Assembly: GCA_910589415.1 (NCBI GenBank)
Contig: OU342639.1
Span: forward strand, 12,532,268-12,596,267
Length of the DNA stretch: 64,000 nt
From: Malachius bipustulatus
Lineage: Eukaryota; Arthropoda; Insecta; Coleoptera; Melyridae
Direction: 5' to 3'
Under the pieces are notes generated by a model. The model did no database searches. It saw nothing but the letters and a program-made list of their open reading frames with translations, and was not told where the DNA came from. Of the stretch, positions 44,290 through 54,708 are shown one piece after another. The stretch's first letter is position 1. The number at the start of each line of letters is the position of its first letter. Made by a program: the position numbers and the translations under genes.

Positions 44290-45248
44290 CTATTTGAGAA
44301 TTTGGAAACAGATATTCTCTTATATTAATAATCACCAATTACCAATAATTGTTAAACACTAATAACTATATCAATACCAGGTCAATGTTTCATATTTTAT
44401 AAATATTTATTCAAAACAATCTGAAACGAGAGTTCATGTGTGATTCCCGCGTCAAAATAACACGCACACCGTCTCCGGTACCTGGCCTCAAGCACAGCTA
44501 ATAAGGTCAGCTACTTGAACGGATGATCAAGCACGGGCTACAAGACGCAAGGAAAACGCATAATATTGACCCAATTCACAGTCATCTGCCCAATACGCCG
44601 AACATCAAGCGGTATTGTACAATTTGACCCTGAAATTTATTTGTAGCACGGGCTGATTCGAGCTTATTACTCGAGTCGGCCTCTATAATATAAAGTATCA
44701 AATATACACATCTAGAGAATGTCGACAGCCAAACTCGTATTGCATAATATTTCATAACATTCCTAAAAATAACTCGACGAGTTCAGCCGCCGATGCGGAG
44801 TATGCATGTGATTCCCCGTTCGCCGGGAAATTCAGCCAGCCAACGGCATCATCTCCCCGCCTGAGCTATGCTTAGGCTCAAAAAAATTTCATTCTCTAAA
44901 ACTCTTTATTGAGACTCTCTCTAAAAACTCTTTATTTAGGCTCTAAAAATCTCATTCTCTAGAACTCTTTATTGAGACTCTGAAAATCTCATTCTCTAAA
45001 ACTCTTTATTTTTCTGATCAGAAAACCTCTAGCTCTATAGTCTCTAAAACTCGTTAAAGTACAACCTCTCCTTCTATAACCTCTAGTCTCTAAAACTCTA
45101 AAGTACAACCTCTACTTCTAGTCTCTAAAGAACCTCTAAAACTCTAAAAAGTAACTCTAGTTTTCTAATTCCTGCATTTTAATCAAGAATCACAAGAATC
45201 GACATGAACATGAACCGTTTCAGATAACTTGTTTCAGATAACTTGTAG
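44290..45248 (-). other. Copia-1 leader with CTCTAAAACTC repeats
   Basis: Non-coding leader between the 5' LTR and gag. From 44,880 to 45,175 short CTCTAAAACTCTTTATT-type words repeat irregularly. Near the LTR the word GTTTCAGATAACTT is directly duplicated. A primer-binding site probably lies at 45,225-45,248, but I could not assign its tRNA. Confidence 0.6.
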
Positions 45249-45510
45249 GGATTTGTGTTGCTTCTAAAATGTTTATTTAATAAAACTGTAAGTAACAGGT
45301 AACTCTAACTTAAAGGAAAATGGTAAATACTCTAATAGACGCAAATGCGGGCATACGTGATGCGCTAATGCTTCGAATGAATTCAACTGACTAGCCTCGG
45401 CTAGGTATAATAATTATTACATCATATTGTGTAATACACGCATGGGATTCACATCACATCATCCTGCACGGATACCCCCACTTGCAATGTGAGCGAAGTT
45501 ATTTCTCACA
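45249..45510 (-). repeat. Copia-1 5' LTR
   Basis: 262 bases matching 33,008-33,282, read from 45,510 leftwards as TGTGAGAAATAACTTCGCTC. Confidence 0.85.
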
Positions 45511-45523
45511 ATTATAAAATATA

Positions 45524-46414
45524 CAGTGTGACCCATTTGTTCTTGAAACACCCTGTAGAATCTTAATTTATGGTGCGATTTAAAAAAAAAAAATTTAAAT
45601 CATAGAGCTTGATAAACTATATTTTGGGGGCAAAAAGCGTCTCATTCCTACAAAATCCAAGGCCTACTAGATCAGTGTTTACTTGTAAAATCTCAAAAAT
45701 TCATATTAGCGATTTTTTTAGAAAAAAACTGGGCACGCCACGGGATTCACCAGCCCTCAAAACGGTACTGTACTAAATTTTATTGAAAATGTCAGAGTAA
45801 TAAGGATTTTGCAGTTATTTTAGAAATTCATAATAATACTCCGAATTTTCATAAATTTATTGGAAAAGGTCAAAAGCTATCATAAGTAAAAATTAAAATT
45901 AAAAAAGGGAAAAAAAAGTAAAAAAAAGTAAAAAAAAAGTAAAAAAATAAATAAATGAAAAAAATAAAAAAAATAAAAAAATAAATAAAAAGTTATAATT
46001 AAAAAATTAAAGTATGTACCTACATTATCACCAACTAGACGTAAAATTTCTATTTTGTCTCTCTTGACCTTTTCGAATAAATTAATGAAAATTCGGAGTT
46101 CTATTATGAATTTCTAAAATAACTGCAAGATCCTTTTTACTCTGACATTTTCAATAAAATTTAGTACAGTACCGTTTTGAGGGCTGGTGAATCCCGTGGC
46201 GTGCCCAGTTTTTTTCTAAAAAAATCGCTAATATGAATTTTTGAGATTTTACAAGTAAACACTGATCTAGTAGGCCCTGGATTTTGTAGGAATGAGACGC
46301 TTTTTGCTCCCAAAATATAGTTTATCAAGCTCTATGATTTAATTTTTTTTTTTTTTAAATCGCACCATAAATTAAGATTCTACAGGGTGTTTCAAGAACA
46401 AATGGGTCACACTG
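45524..46414. mobile_element. TA-flanked palindromic MITE with A-rich centre
   Basis: Ends CAGTGTGACCCATTTGTTCT and its complement, TA on both sides, and arms of about 370 bases that pair closely (for example CACGCCACGGGATTCACCAG). The centre at about 45,895-45,985 is a run of A-rich words (AAAAAAGTAAAAAAAAGT). It is non-coding. Confidence 0.85.
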
Positions 46415-46439
46415 TAGATGACATAAAAAGCCGTAAGGG

Positions 46440-46790
46440 CAAGGGAATAAAAATACCTAACCTGACCAAAGGCCTGACTTAGTGGAGGGCCAATCAGCAA
46501 AACGGTCAGCCGCCAGGTCCCTATAGGTATACCTACTTAAAATTAACCAAAAATAGATCGTTTTTTAGGCGACATACGTATTCAGTTAAAATCGGAAATT
46601 ATACCGTAGTATTAGTACAATTAACAGTTTGAAATTACTTGCACTACATATAAATTTCATATAATTAAACTTAAACTATCCCCTTACTTAATGTCTAATT
46701 AATAAACTTGTAATAGTAATAATACTCTTATTAACTTCATCATACATATACCTACCCGTCTGTTGGTTAATACCAGTGATAGTGAATCTG
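46440..46790 (-). repeat. Repeat G, right copy, with family D motif
   Basis: It is the inverted counterpart of 32,400-32,990. Its left end carries CTAACCTGACCAAAGGCCTG, a diverged family D motif. Confidence 0.6.
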
Positions 46791-46924
46791 GCAACACTGC
46801 ATGGGTTCAGTGTTCTTCTGGTATCCTACTGTATAGTTGAAATGTTTATACATGGTGAACAAAAATCTGATAATTTTCACCACCCTGTGTATAAACATTT
46901 CAACTTCATAATAGGATACCTCTT

Positions 46925-47140
46925 TAAAAGTTAAAATAGGGACATATGTAATCCGTTTTCTGATATCTTGAGCCGTTTTTGTTGGAAATGGTTTCAAAGT
47001 TGGAAAATTGCGATTTTCACTTGTTGGTAACTCATCGCCTACTCTATTTAAACTGCAACAACAAGCACCCTTGTTATTACATTTTCTCAGACAATCTAAA
47101 AATGCAATAAAATATGGGATGTCCCATTCAAAAAATCAAA
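46925..47140 (+). repeat. Dispersed repeat family C, copy 3
   Basis: It shares GATATCTTGAGCCGTTTTTG, GATTTTCACTTGTTGGTAAC and CAGACAATCTAAAAATGCAA with copies 1 and 2. It is non-coding. Confidence 0.6.
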
Positions 47141-48280
47141 GATGGCACTTCCTTTCCTCATTTCTAAATGTGCCGCCATCTTGGTAATATTTCATTTCAA
47201 CTCGTTATATTATGTATGTTGCCTGAATTACAAATTTCAGATGGGCAAGGCCGCACATGTATTTTTTGCCTGTCCAGTTATGTTTCATTATCTCTTTATA
47301 ATCCCCTCACTTCTCGTTTGTCGCCCAACTGAGCCCTCGGATTATTGAAGAACAAAATCCTTCGCCCAACTCGGTATCGCCCGGAATATTACCATTTGAG
47401 GGTAGTATTCCGCAGATTGTCATAGGAATTTTCTAGTGACGTTTAAATGGAATTATTTAAATGACGAAAAAGTATACATACCTACCTATTACGGGAAAAT
47501 TATAAATGTACATTTGATGTGAATTTACAAAAATAAACGAAGAAGAATGAGTTTGATAAGCTAAAATGAGATGAACTTTTGCCAGGTCTTACTACAATGG
47601 TGAAACAGAAAAACAATTGACTTCTGCCAACTTTTGTTTTTCTTACGACCATCATATTGTTTTTGCATGTCATTCGGTCTAAAATAAAATCATGCAATCA
47701 AAAATATAACAATTCAAAATAAATTTCTCAAAATTTTCTTCCCCCATTTTTTTACAAAATGTCTAAAAAGCCATTCGGTGAAAAAAATTACATACCTATT
47801 TTTTATATACATTATACCTACCTATTTTTACAGAGTAAGTACAACCATTTTTTTTACCTTTGCTGGTCCCTATGTTTAATAAATTAGAAATAATGAAAAA
47901 TCTATTTTTCTAAAAAATGAATTACTACTTGATGCGGCCCTGTTAAATACACAAATTCCAGTTGCTTTGAACCTATATTTATTTTAAACTAGGTCATGAC
48001 CACCATAACTGCCCTTTGGTATTGTGGTTACATTGCAATAAGTTTTAGGACACATGCCTTTTTAGGGTTTGTGAACCACTATACAGGATATTTGATAACT
48101 GTCTGCCGATAATGTTATAATTTCTGGGATTATAATTTTCAATTTATTGACATTTAAAATTTTCACTTATATCAAACGCTATGAATAAAGGAATGAAAAT
48201 ATTATTTTTTTATTATTTCTTAATACCAATTTTTAGATCTCTATGTTTATAAATAACCGAGATATATTTTTTTTAAATCA
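47141..48280. other. AT-rich region with no supported gene
   Basis: Only short chance frames and TACCTACC-type words are seen. Confidence 0.45.
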
Positions 48281-48375
48281 AGTAGTAGTAGTAGTATGGT
48301 GGGTTGGGGTGGTACACCCCAAGCGACTAGGCCACCGAGGGCCCTTTTCGCCGTACCCGAACCATGGTGAAACTC

Positions 48376-50690
48376 CTACTCGAACCTCCCCGACCTTTTA
48401 ATAAAGGCCAGGAGGTTGTTGTATGAGAGGAGTTTCATTTCTTCCTCTTGTAGTTCCTCAGACCCAAAGATGTTGAGCCTGAGGTTGCTGTATACCTCGC
48501 ATACGCCCACATAATGGTGAGAGTCTTCGTCATCCATTCCGCATTTAGAGCAGACCGGGTCCCGAGTGACCCCCATCACTTGTGGTGCCTGTTCAGACTG
48601 CTGTGACCGGTGAGAACCCCGACTAGTAGTATGAGTTCCTTCCGGCTCATTCTGGACATGCTGGTCCATCTGTTTTCGATTGGACCGGCCAAAAACAGAC
48701 TGGCCTGTCTGCAGCCTGGTGCTGTTTCCCAGTGGTTCTCTAAACCCTTACGAGTCCATTCTTTTATAGATTCTTTGAGAAGATTTTTGGTCAGACCCAG
48801 GACGGGCTCCGGCCCACAAAAGGTTTCCCTGGTCCCGAGCTTCGCGTAGTGATCTGCTAGCTCATTGCCTGGTACACCTGAGTGTGCAGGAACCCACACG
48901 ATATGCACTGATTTTCTGTCCGCCAGTCTGTTCAGCGCCTCGACGCACTCCTGGACCAGTGGGGAGCTGGTTCCGTGTGTGCCCAGCGCCTTCGCGGCGG
49001 CCTGACTATCCGTGCATATGTATATCGTCCGTTCCCTGGCTTCTGTTATCTGCTCCAATCTAGCTGCTTGCAGGATAGCATAAAGCTCCGTCTGGAAGAC
49101 GGTTGCGGTGGACCCAAGAAGAAAGGATCTTCCCAGTTTCCATCCAGCCAGGTAGAGCCCCGCTCCTATGTAGCCATTTTTGTTCCTGGAGCCGTCTGTG
49201 AAACAAACTAGTCCTCCTGGTTCGAAGGCTACCTCCCTTTTTTCCCACTTTTCCTTTTCAGGAATTTGCAGGGTAAATTTCTTGTTTTCTCTGTTGTTTC
49301 TTGTTTTTGAGGTAGACATAATGTTTGAGATTGGTATCTCCATCTCGGCAACCTTGGCTATCTCTGTGTGTCCTTTGTATCCTCCGCCTTTCCATAGACC
49401 CGAATCACGCATTCTTAAGTGGGCCGCCATGGCCTCCCCTTTTATCCAAATGGGAAGCGGTGGCAGCTCCAGAATGACATTCAGGGCTGCTGACGGTGTT
49501 GTTCTCATTGCACTTGTTATTAACAAACTGGCGAGCCGTTGGAGTTTAGCTAGCCTGTTTGTAACGGTATTGCTTGTGGTTGTTTTCCACCAGACCACCG
49601 AACCATAGCTGATTCTCGGTCTGATGATGGCCGTGTATAACCAGTGCATTATCTTCGGTTTTAGCCCCCACACCTTGCCTATTGTCCCTCTTAGCTGCCA
49701 TAGAGATGACACAGTTTTTGTGACTATTCTGTCAATCTGTGGCCTCCAGGTAAGCTTTTCGTCTAGTACCATTCCAAGGTATTTGGCCTCCCCACTTAGA
49801 GTTAAGAGTTTGCCGAACAGCTTGGGTGGTTTAAATCCTCTTTTTTCCCTTTTCCTTGTGAAGAGGACCATGTCGGTCTTTCCGGGGTTAATGGTCAGCC
49901 CCGCCTCTTCACACCATTTTTCAATTATCTTACATGCACTTTGCATGCGATCGCAGACCACGCTTAGGAATTGGTCGGTTACTAGAACCAGCCCGTCGTC
50001 AGCGTATGCCTGTGCATACAGTCCGTCATCTGTCAGGCGCTTTAGGAGGCCGTCCATGATCAGGCACCACAGGTGAGGTGATAGGCAGCTGCCTTGGGGG
50101 CATCCACCACTCACCGCAATGCCCACACGAACTTCTCCCGCACGCGACGACACCTGCCTGCTTTCGATCGCTGAAGCAATCCAGTTAATCAGGACCGGGG
50201 GGGGGGGGGGACCCCTGGATTGCAGCTCTGTGCATATGGTTTTTGTTCTTGCCTTGTCAAAAGCACCTTCTACATCAAAGAAAATGGCCAAGGCCCAGTT
50301 CCCGTGATGCAGCGCTTTTTCAATTTCTCTAGTCACTGCGTGTAGGGCAGTTTCCGTGGATCTTTGCTTCAGGTAAGCATGCTGACCCCTGTGAAACGGG
50401 AACTCACGCAGTGTGTTTTCTATCAGGTATCTGTCGACTATCCTTTCTAGCATTTTAAGCATGAAGGATGTCAGACTGATAGGCCTGAATGACTTAGCTA
50501 AAGTGTAGTCCTCTTTTCCTTGTTTGGGAATGAAGACCACATTTGCTTTCCTCCATGCCTGGGGCACATATCCCGTTGCTAGGCTAGCCCGGAATATGTT
50601 TCTCACGCTGGGGAGAATCGTTTCCAGGCCCGCCTGCAGCAATGCTGGGAAAATGCCATCAGGTCCTGCTGTCTTGTATGGAACTCTTTG
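48376..50690 (-). pseudogene. NL2 reverse transcriptase, RNase H and C-terminal zinc motif
   Basis: Reverse transcriptase blocks: TAGPDGIFP, FRPISLTSFMLKMLERIVD, RGQHAYLKQRSTETAL, FFDVEGAFD, and AYADDGLVLV with the catalytic DD at about 49,995-50,005. RNase H: CFTDGSRNKNGYIGAGLY, FQTELYAIL, TDSQAAAKAL and WVPAHSGVPGNELAD. After a frameshift near 48,590, CSKCGMDDEDSHHYVGVC forms the CCHC tail. A run of 14 C (G on the plus strand, about 50,197-50,210) falls between motif A and the next block and adds prolines. The catalytic residues look intact, but the reading frame is not. Confidence 0.87.
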
Positions 50691-51630
50691 CTTACCCTTC
50701 GTATGACCTCATCGTTTACCAGATTTTCGGCTAGCTGCCAGTCTGAGGCTGGCTCCGCCCGCCTTTCTGGGTCGACGTGGTCTGTTCCCGGGAAGTGGAT
50801 TCTGAGGAGGTGCTCAATTGTCTCCTCCTCCGTTTCTGTCCAGGTTCCGTCCTGTTTCTTGATCGAGCCTATTTCGTTGCGTTTTGAGGCACTGAGCAAT
50901 TTTGCGAGCCTGGCTGCCTCCGGGAGGGAGGTTATCTCCTCGCAGAATTCTCGCCAGCTCGCTCTCTTGCTGTGCCTTATTTCTCTCTTAAATTTTCTTC
51001 TGGCTTCTCGAAAACGGTCCCATTGAGTGTCCTCTCCTGAGGTCACGGCCTGTCGAAGTGACCTCCTCGCTGACCTCCTGAGGTGATGAAGTTCTTTGCT
51101 CCACCACCTGATTTTCTTTTCTGGAGGTCTTCTCAAGGGACACGCCTTTTCGTACGCCTCGGTTATCTTTTTGCTTAATTTCTCTACCTCTTGGTCTATG
51201 TTTTCCTGTGTGATTTGAGATGGGGGACCCTTGAATCTTATTTGGAGATCTTTTGTAAAGATCTCCCAATTAGTTGTCCTTGGGTTTCGTTTGGGCTTGT
51301 CTGCCGCCATCCTCGCTTTGATCTTGAATCGGATCATGCGGTGGTCGGACAGCAGGACATCGCCCGTCACTTGCCATTCTCTTACGTCACAGGTTATGCT
51401 TTTGGAAGCTAGGGTTATATCAATCACCTCCTTACGGTTGCGATTGACAAAGGTTGGTTCCCTGCTTCTGTTACTTATTTAAAGGTCTGTCGTTGCTAGA
51501 TATTCCAGTAGGGCCTCTCCGCGTGTGTTGACGTCGGTGCTGCCCCATAGGGTGTGATGCGCGTTGGCGTCACAACCTATTACTACTGGGATCCCTCTGC
51601 TTTCCCCTCTGCTTTTTTTAATCAAACTCA
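50680..51630 (-). pseudogene. NL2 endonuclease (C-terminal half) and linker
   Basis: IPVVIGCDANAHHTLWGS carries the catalytic Asp/Asn motif of AP-endonucleases, REPTFVNRNRKEVIDITLAS the conserved beta strands, and LLSDHRMIRF the SDH motif. A TAA at 51,479-51,481 interrupts the frame between the first and second blocks. The N-terminal third of the endonuclease is absent. A charged linker leads to the reverse transcriptase, with a frameshift near 50,680. Confidence 0.8.
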
Positions 51631-52070
51631 TCTGTCAAAATTAAAAGAAAGTTAATAGCTTAAAGTATTGATTTTTTTAGGTATGTTTTTTTAATACAGG
51701 GCTGTTTTTTAAGGTGAAACTTTTTAACTGTTTATAGAATTCATTAAGGCTTTCTCAAAAAACTTATTTTCCTAAATAGACTTTTTTTTAAATCTTGGTA
51801 TACCTATAGTTTTCAGAAATCTAAATCCAATATTTTGGTAAATTATGGATGAAGGTCTTATAGGCATCCAAAAGTCAAGACTAATAAGTTTTTTTTTAAT
51901 AAATCACACTTGTTTTCAAATGTTTTCTCACTTATTATTTATGAATTTAAATCCACTTGAAATTAAACAAATTGAATTGAACACCTTTTTGAACGAAAAT
52001 TATTTTTACTACAATTTTATAGGTATAGATGGCGGTTGAATTGCCTTAGCTCTTTGCCGTGTGACGTCAA
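51631..52070. other. AT-rich spacer
   Basis: No supported gene; short low-complexity frames only. Confidence 0.45.
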
Positions 52071-52077
52071 GAATGAC

Positions 52078-53240
52078 TTAATCTTCGGCGGTAGGAAGGA
52101 AGCGATCAGCAGATGTTCGTAAACGATAGCCAAAGAATAACTCATCTGCAGGAGTGTACCCGGTTATACGATTATGCATGGAATTGATACCCTGTTGAAT
52201 TTGTGGGAGTTTTGTATCCCAGGTGTCAGTAGATGACGTGTCAGCGCTAGAGGTGGCCATCAGTTCAAGGACCGTTCGATTCGAGCGCTCGACCTGACCG
52301 TTGCCTCGAGGCATACCAGAGGTCGTGATAAATAAACGAATACCTTGCTTAGTGCAAAATTTTTGAAAACGATGGGCCGTGAAGCAACGGCCTGCATCGC
52401 AAATGATCCTTCGTGGATTGCCAAAGATAGCTGATATACGTTTAAGTTCTTTGAGGACATATTTTGTGAAAGTATCAGGCACAGGACATAAGAAAATGAA
52501 TTTCGAAAAGGCATCTACAATCACTAACAAATAACTATTGCCTTTGACACTGCGAACAAATGGGCCTAGATGATCAAGGTGAAGTGTATTTGAATGGTCT
52601 CGCATACTTGGGTATTGAATGAAGTAGTCCTGGTTTGCGGCCGCCAGGAATTTTATGGTAAAGACAATTCAGACATGAAGCTATGTACTTTTGAATGAAA
52701 CGTTTCATGTGTGGGAACCATGCAGAAATTATTTTGAATTCTTCGCAGAGTTTTCTCGAATGCAAAATGACCCAGGTCATCATGATTAGACCTCACGACT
52801 TGTCACCGGCATTTTTTTGGAACGTACCATTTATTACCAAAAGCTGTTTTTCGGTAGTCGGTACACAATATTACCACGTACATCATAGGTGTTAAAAATA
52901 TCTTTAATTATTGCTACTCTGGTCACCTGATAAGAGAATTTGTTTAATTTCTTGAATATGACTATCTTGTAACTGAGCTTCTCGAATCCAGTTCAGGATT
53001 GCGACTCAATGCGTCCACATGTTGAATCTGAGCTCCTGCACGATGTCGAATTTCAAAGTCATATTCTTGTAGAATTAAGACCCAACGAGCTATGAGGGCA
53101 CAATACATTGTTTGGTAAGTGCTTGCTTTACAGAATTGCAATCATTAATATTGGAAAAGGATTTTCCAAGTAGGTAAGTTCGGAATCGTCGTAGGGTACG
53201 CACGATAGCAACCAGTTCTAACTCAAAAGAATGATAATAA
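52078..53240 (-). pseudogene. Gypsy-type fragment Gypsy-2 (RNase H and integrase)
   Basis: From 53,236 leftwards the frames give NYYHSFELELVAIV and DCNSVKQAL (RNase H), with a stop at VPS*. Then come a decayed linker, CLNCLYHKIPGGRKPG (integrase zinc domain), LHLDHLGPFVRS, ICDAGRCF and NGQVERSNRT (D, D, E), and GYTPADELFFGY. It is clearly related to Gypsy-1 but a different, older family. The upstream side ends at MITE F. No LTRs were found. Confidence 0.82.
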
Positions 53241-53253
53241 TTTGGTCGTTATA

Positions 53254-53799
53254 TACATCCGCGGCTCCTACAGTTTCACTAAGGCACCTATATAGGGGTG
53301 GAGGACATACCTTATAGTAACACCAGGAAGGTATTAATTTGCTTTGCAAATGAAAGGGAAAGCCACAAAACGGCGTAAATAAACGATTTTGAGAGTGCGG
53401 AGAGAGTGCGGTCCTGACAAGAGGCACCGCCGCGATTCCGGATACAACCACTTCACGATAATTGTCAAGTGCTTCGAGGCTTACAGAGGCGGACTGGGCG
53501 ATATATCCGCTTTCACATATCGTGTCCAGTCCACAGGGATTGATGCAATGATTTTTGGAATATAAATGCAAAATAAATGCAAAATTCAAAATAAAAATCG
53601 TGCTACTGTTAATCTCGAAGATTTTCCTTGCCCTGAAAGTGAAGAAAAAAATAGAAATTCGGCCGTAGTGTCAAAGAGGCCTTAGTTGTCACCTTAATAT
53701 TAGTTTGCAATGGCTGTTTTTAGCTTCTTACCCACCCAGCACCCCTATTTCGCTCCTCGGTCCGGAAAAAATTGATGAAACTTGAGAGCCGCGGATGTA
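53254..53799. mobile_element. MITE F (TA-flanked), intact copy
   Basis: Inverted ends TACATCCGCGGCTC and complement GAGCCGCGGATGTA bound 546 bases, with TA on both sides. It abuts the Gypsy-2 fragment. Its left end is also present as a fragment at 27,484-27,537. It is non-coding. Confidence 0.75.
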
Positions 53800-53801
53800 T
53801 A

Positions 53802-54338
53802 CAATTACCAAAAAAAGTAATAATCCTTTCATGGACTTGAACACCGTACGATCAGATTACCAGGCAAGAACATAACAAACTCCGCCACGCTGCCATTTGA
53901 ACTCCATAGCGCTGAGCGGGTATATCAATTACATGTGCTTGCTCGGTAGTACCTACACCACCATCACAATTTTCATGAAAAATCGTCTTTAAAACTTGTC
54001 ATATCTTCGTTATTAAAAGACCAATTTGAAAACTTTTTTCACCCGCATGTAGGTGACTTAATTGTCGTTGCGATTGCTCTTCTAATTTTTAGAATAATTC
54101 ATAATTGAAGGTGAAAAAAAGAAAAAAGAAATTGCATCGATTTAATAATTTTAAATAACTGTAAGCTAATTTTCGACCAGCGAGGAAATTTTTTATTTTT
54201 CGTTAAAAGTACCCATATATGCGAAACAAAAGACTTCAAATTATATGTTGAAGAAAAAACCTTGAAAAAAAATCACGATGGAGAAAATAAAGGAAGATAA
54301 AATGGCCGACGCGGGAAACAGTCAGAATGACCTGCGGA
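53802..54338. other. Spacer with no supported gene
   Basis: AT-rich sequence between MITE F and Copia-2. Nothing else can be supported. Confidence 0.4.
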
Positions 54339-54343
54339 AGTTT
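54339..54343 (+). repeat. AGTTT target duplication, left (Copia-2)
   Basis: AGTTT directly precedes the 5' LTR and directly follows the 3' LTR (59,250-59,254), the 5-bp duplication typical of Copia insertion. Confidence 0.85.
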
Positions 54344-54605
54344 TGTTGGATTCAGCTGTTCAAAAACACATAATGAAAGCAGCACGGGGATTCCCCTTCA
54401 AACTTAGCCGCGCGGTCGTGACGATGAACTGAGAAGTTATAAATAGAACCCACAACGATTGTGCGTTTAATTCCGCCGCCGACTCTGGTATTGCAAGTAC
54501 TAGTCGGTGACCGTGTATGAATTCATCTTCTAAGTGCAGGATTGTATATCGTTCTGAATAAATCATATTAAATAATTGTGGACTTTTATTGCTATAAATC
54601 TAATG
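54344..54605 (+). repeat. Copia-2 5' LTR
   Basis: Begins TGTTGGATTCAGCTG. It contains a TATAAATAG box (about 54,437) and AATAAA near 54,559, giving promoter and polyadenylation functions. It ends in ATG rather than the usual CA. Confidence 0.9.
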
Positions 54606-54620
54606 GGTTATGGGCCCAGT
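54606..54620 (+). other. Copia-2 primer-binding site
   Basis: GGTTATGGGCCCAGT directly follows the LTR and is the same as the known Copia primer site, which pairs with an internal part of initiator methionine tRNA. Confidence 0.85.
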
Positions 54621-54708
54621 GCATCGCGAAATTGTGACGAACTAAAGGTGCGAAAAAGAGTGTAAGAAAACTGCTCAACCGATTGAAAAGTGTTTGTGAC
54701 TTCTGTGA

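Larger units (their letters stand above)
33008..45510 (-). mobile_element. Copia-type LTR retrotransposon Copia-1, split by Gypsy-1
   Basis: On the minus strand the 5' LTR is 45,510-45,249 and the 3' LTR 33,282-33,008. Both begin TGTGAGAAATAACTTCGC and are about 95% alike with a 13-base indel. A purine tract (AAGGGAGGGAG) abuts the 3' LTR. Between them lie leader, gag, protease, integrase and reverse transcriptase in Copia order. The coding region has several frameshifts and one clear stop. A Gypsy element sits in gag and a half-MITE interrupts RNase H. No target duplication is obvious (flanks ATTAT and ATAAA). Confidence 0.88.
48281..51630 (-). mobile_element. RNase H-bearing non-LTR retrotransposon NL2 (I/LOA-like), 5'-truncated
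   Basis: On the minus strand, partial AP-endonuclease, reverse transcriptase, RNase H and a C-terminal CCHC motif are followed by a short 3' UTR and a terminal (TAC)n tail at about 48,281-48,296. The 5' end falls inside the endonuclease near 51,630. Frames are broken by at least two shifts and one stop. The combination of RNase H and simple-repeat tail points to the I/LOA/Nimb-related group. Confidence 0.85.

Noticed and set aside
47142..47348. A hydrophobic 68-residue frame starting with ATG
   Set aside because: It begins inside repeat C-like sequence, and no homologue or splice context supports it.
48610..50076. Several plus-strand frames of 80-150 residues
   Set aside because: They are antisense to the NL2 reverse transcriptase and RNase H, which have clear motifs.
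54360..54566. A 68-residue open frame on the minus strand, repeated exactly at 59,004-59,210
   Set aside because: It lies wholly within the two Copia-2 LTRs and is a by-product of their identity, not a gene.
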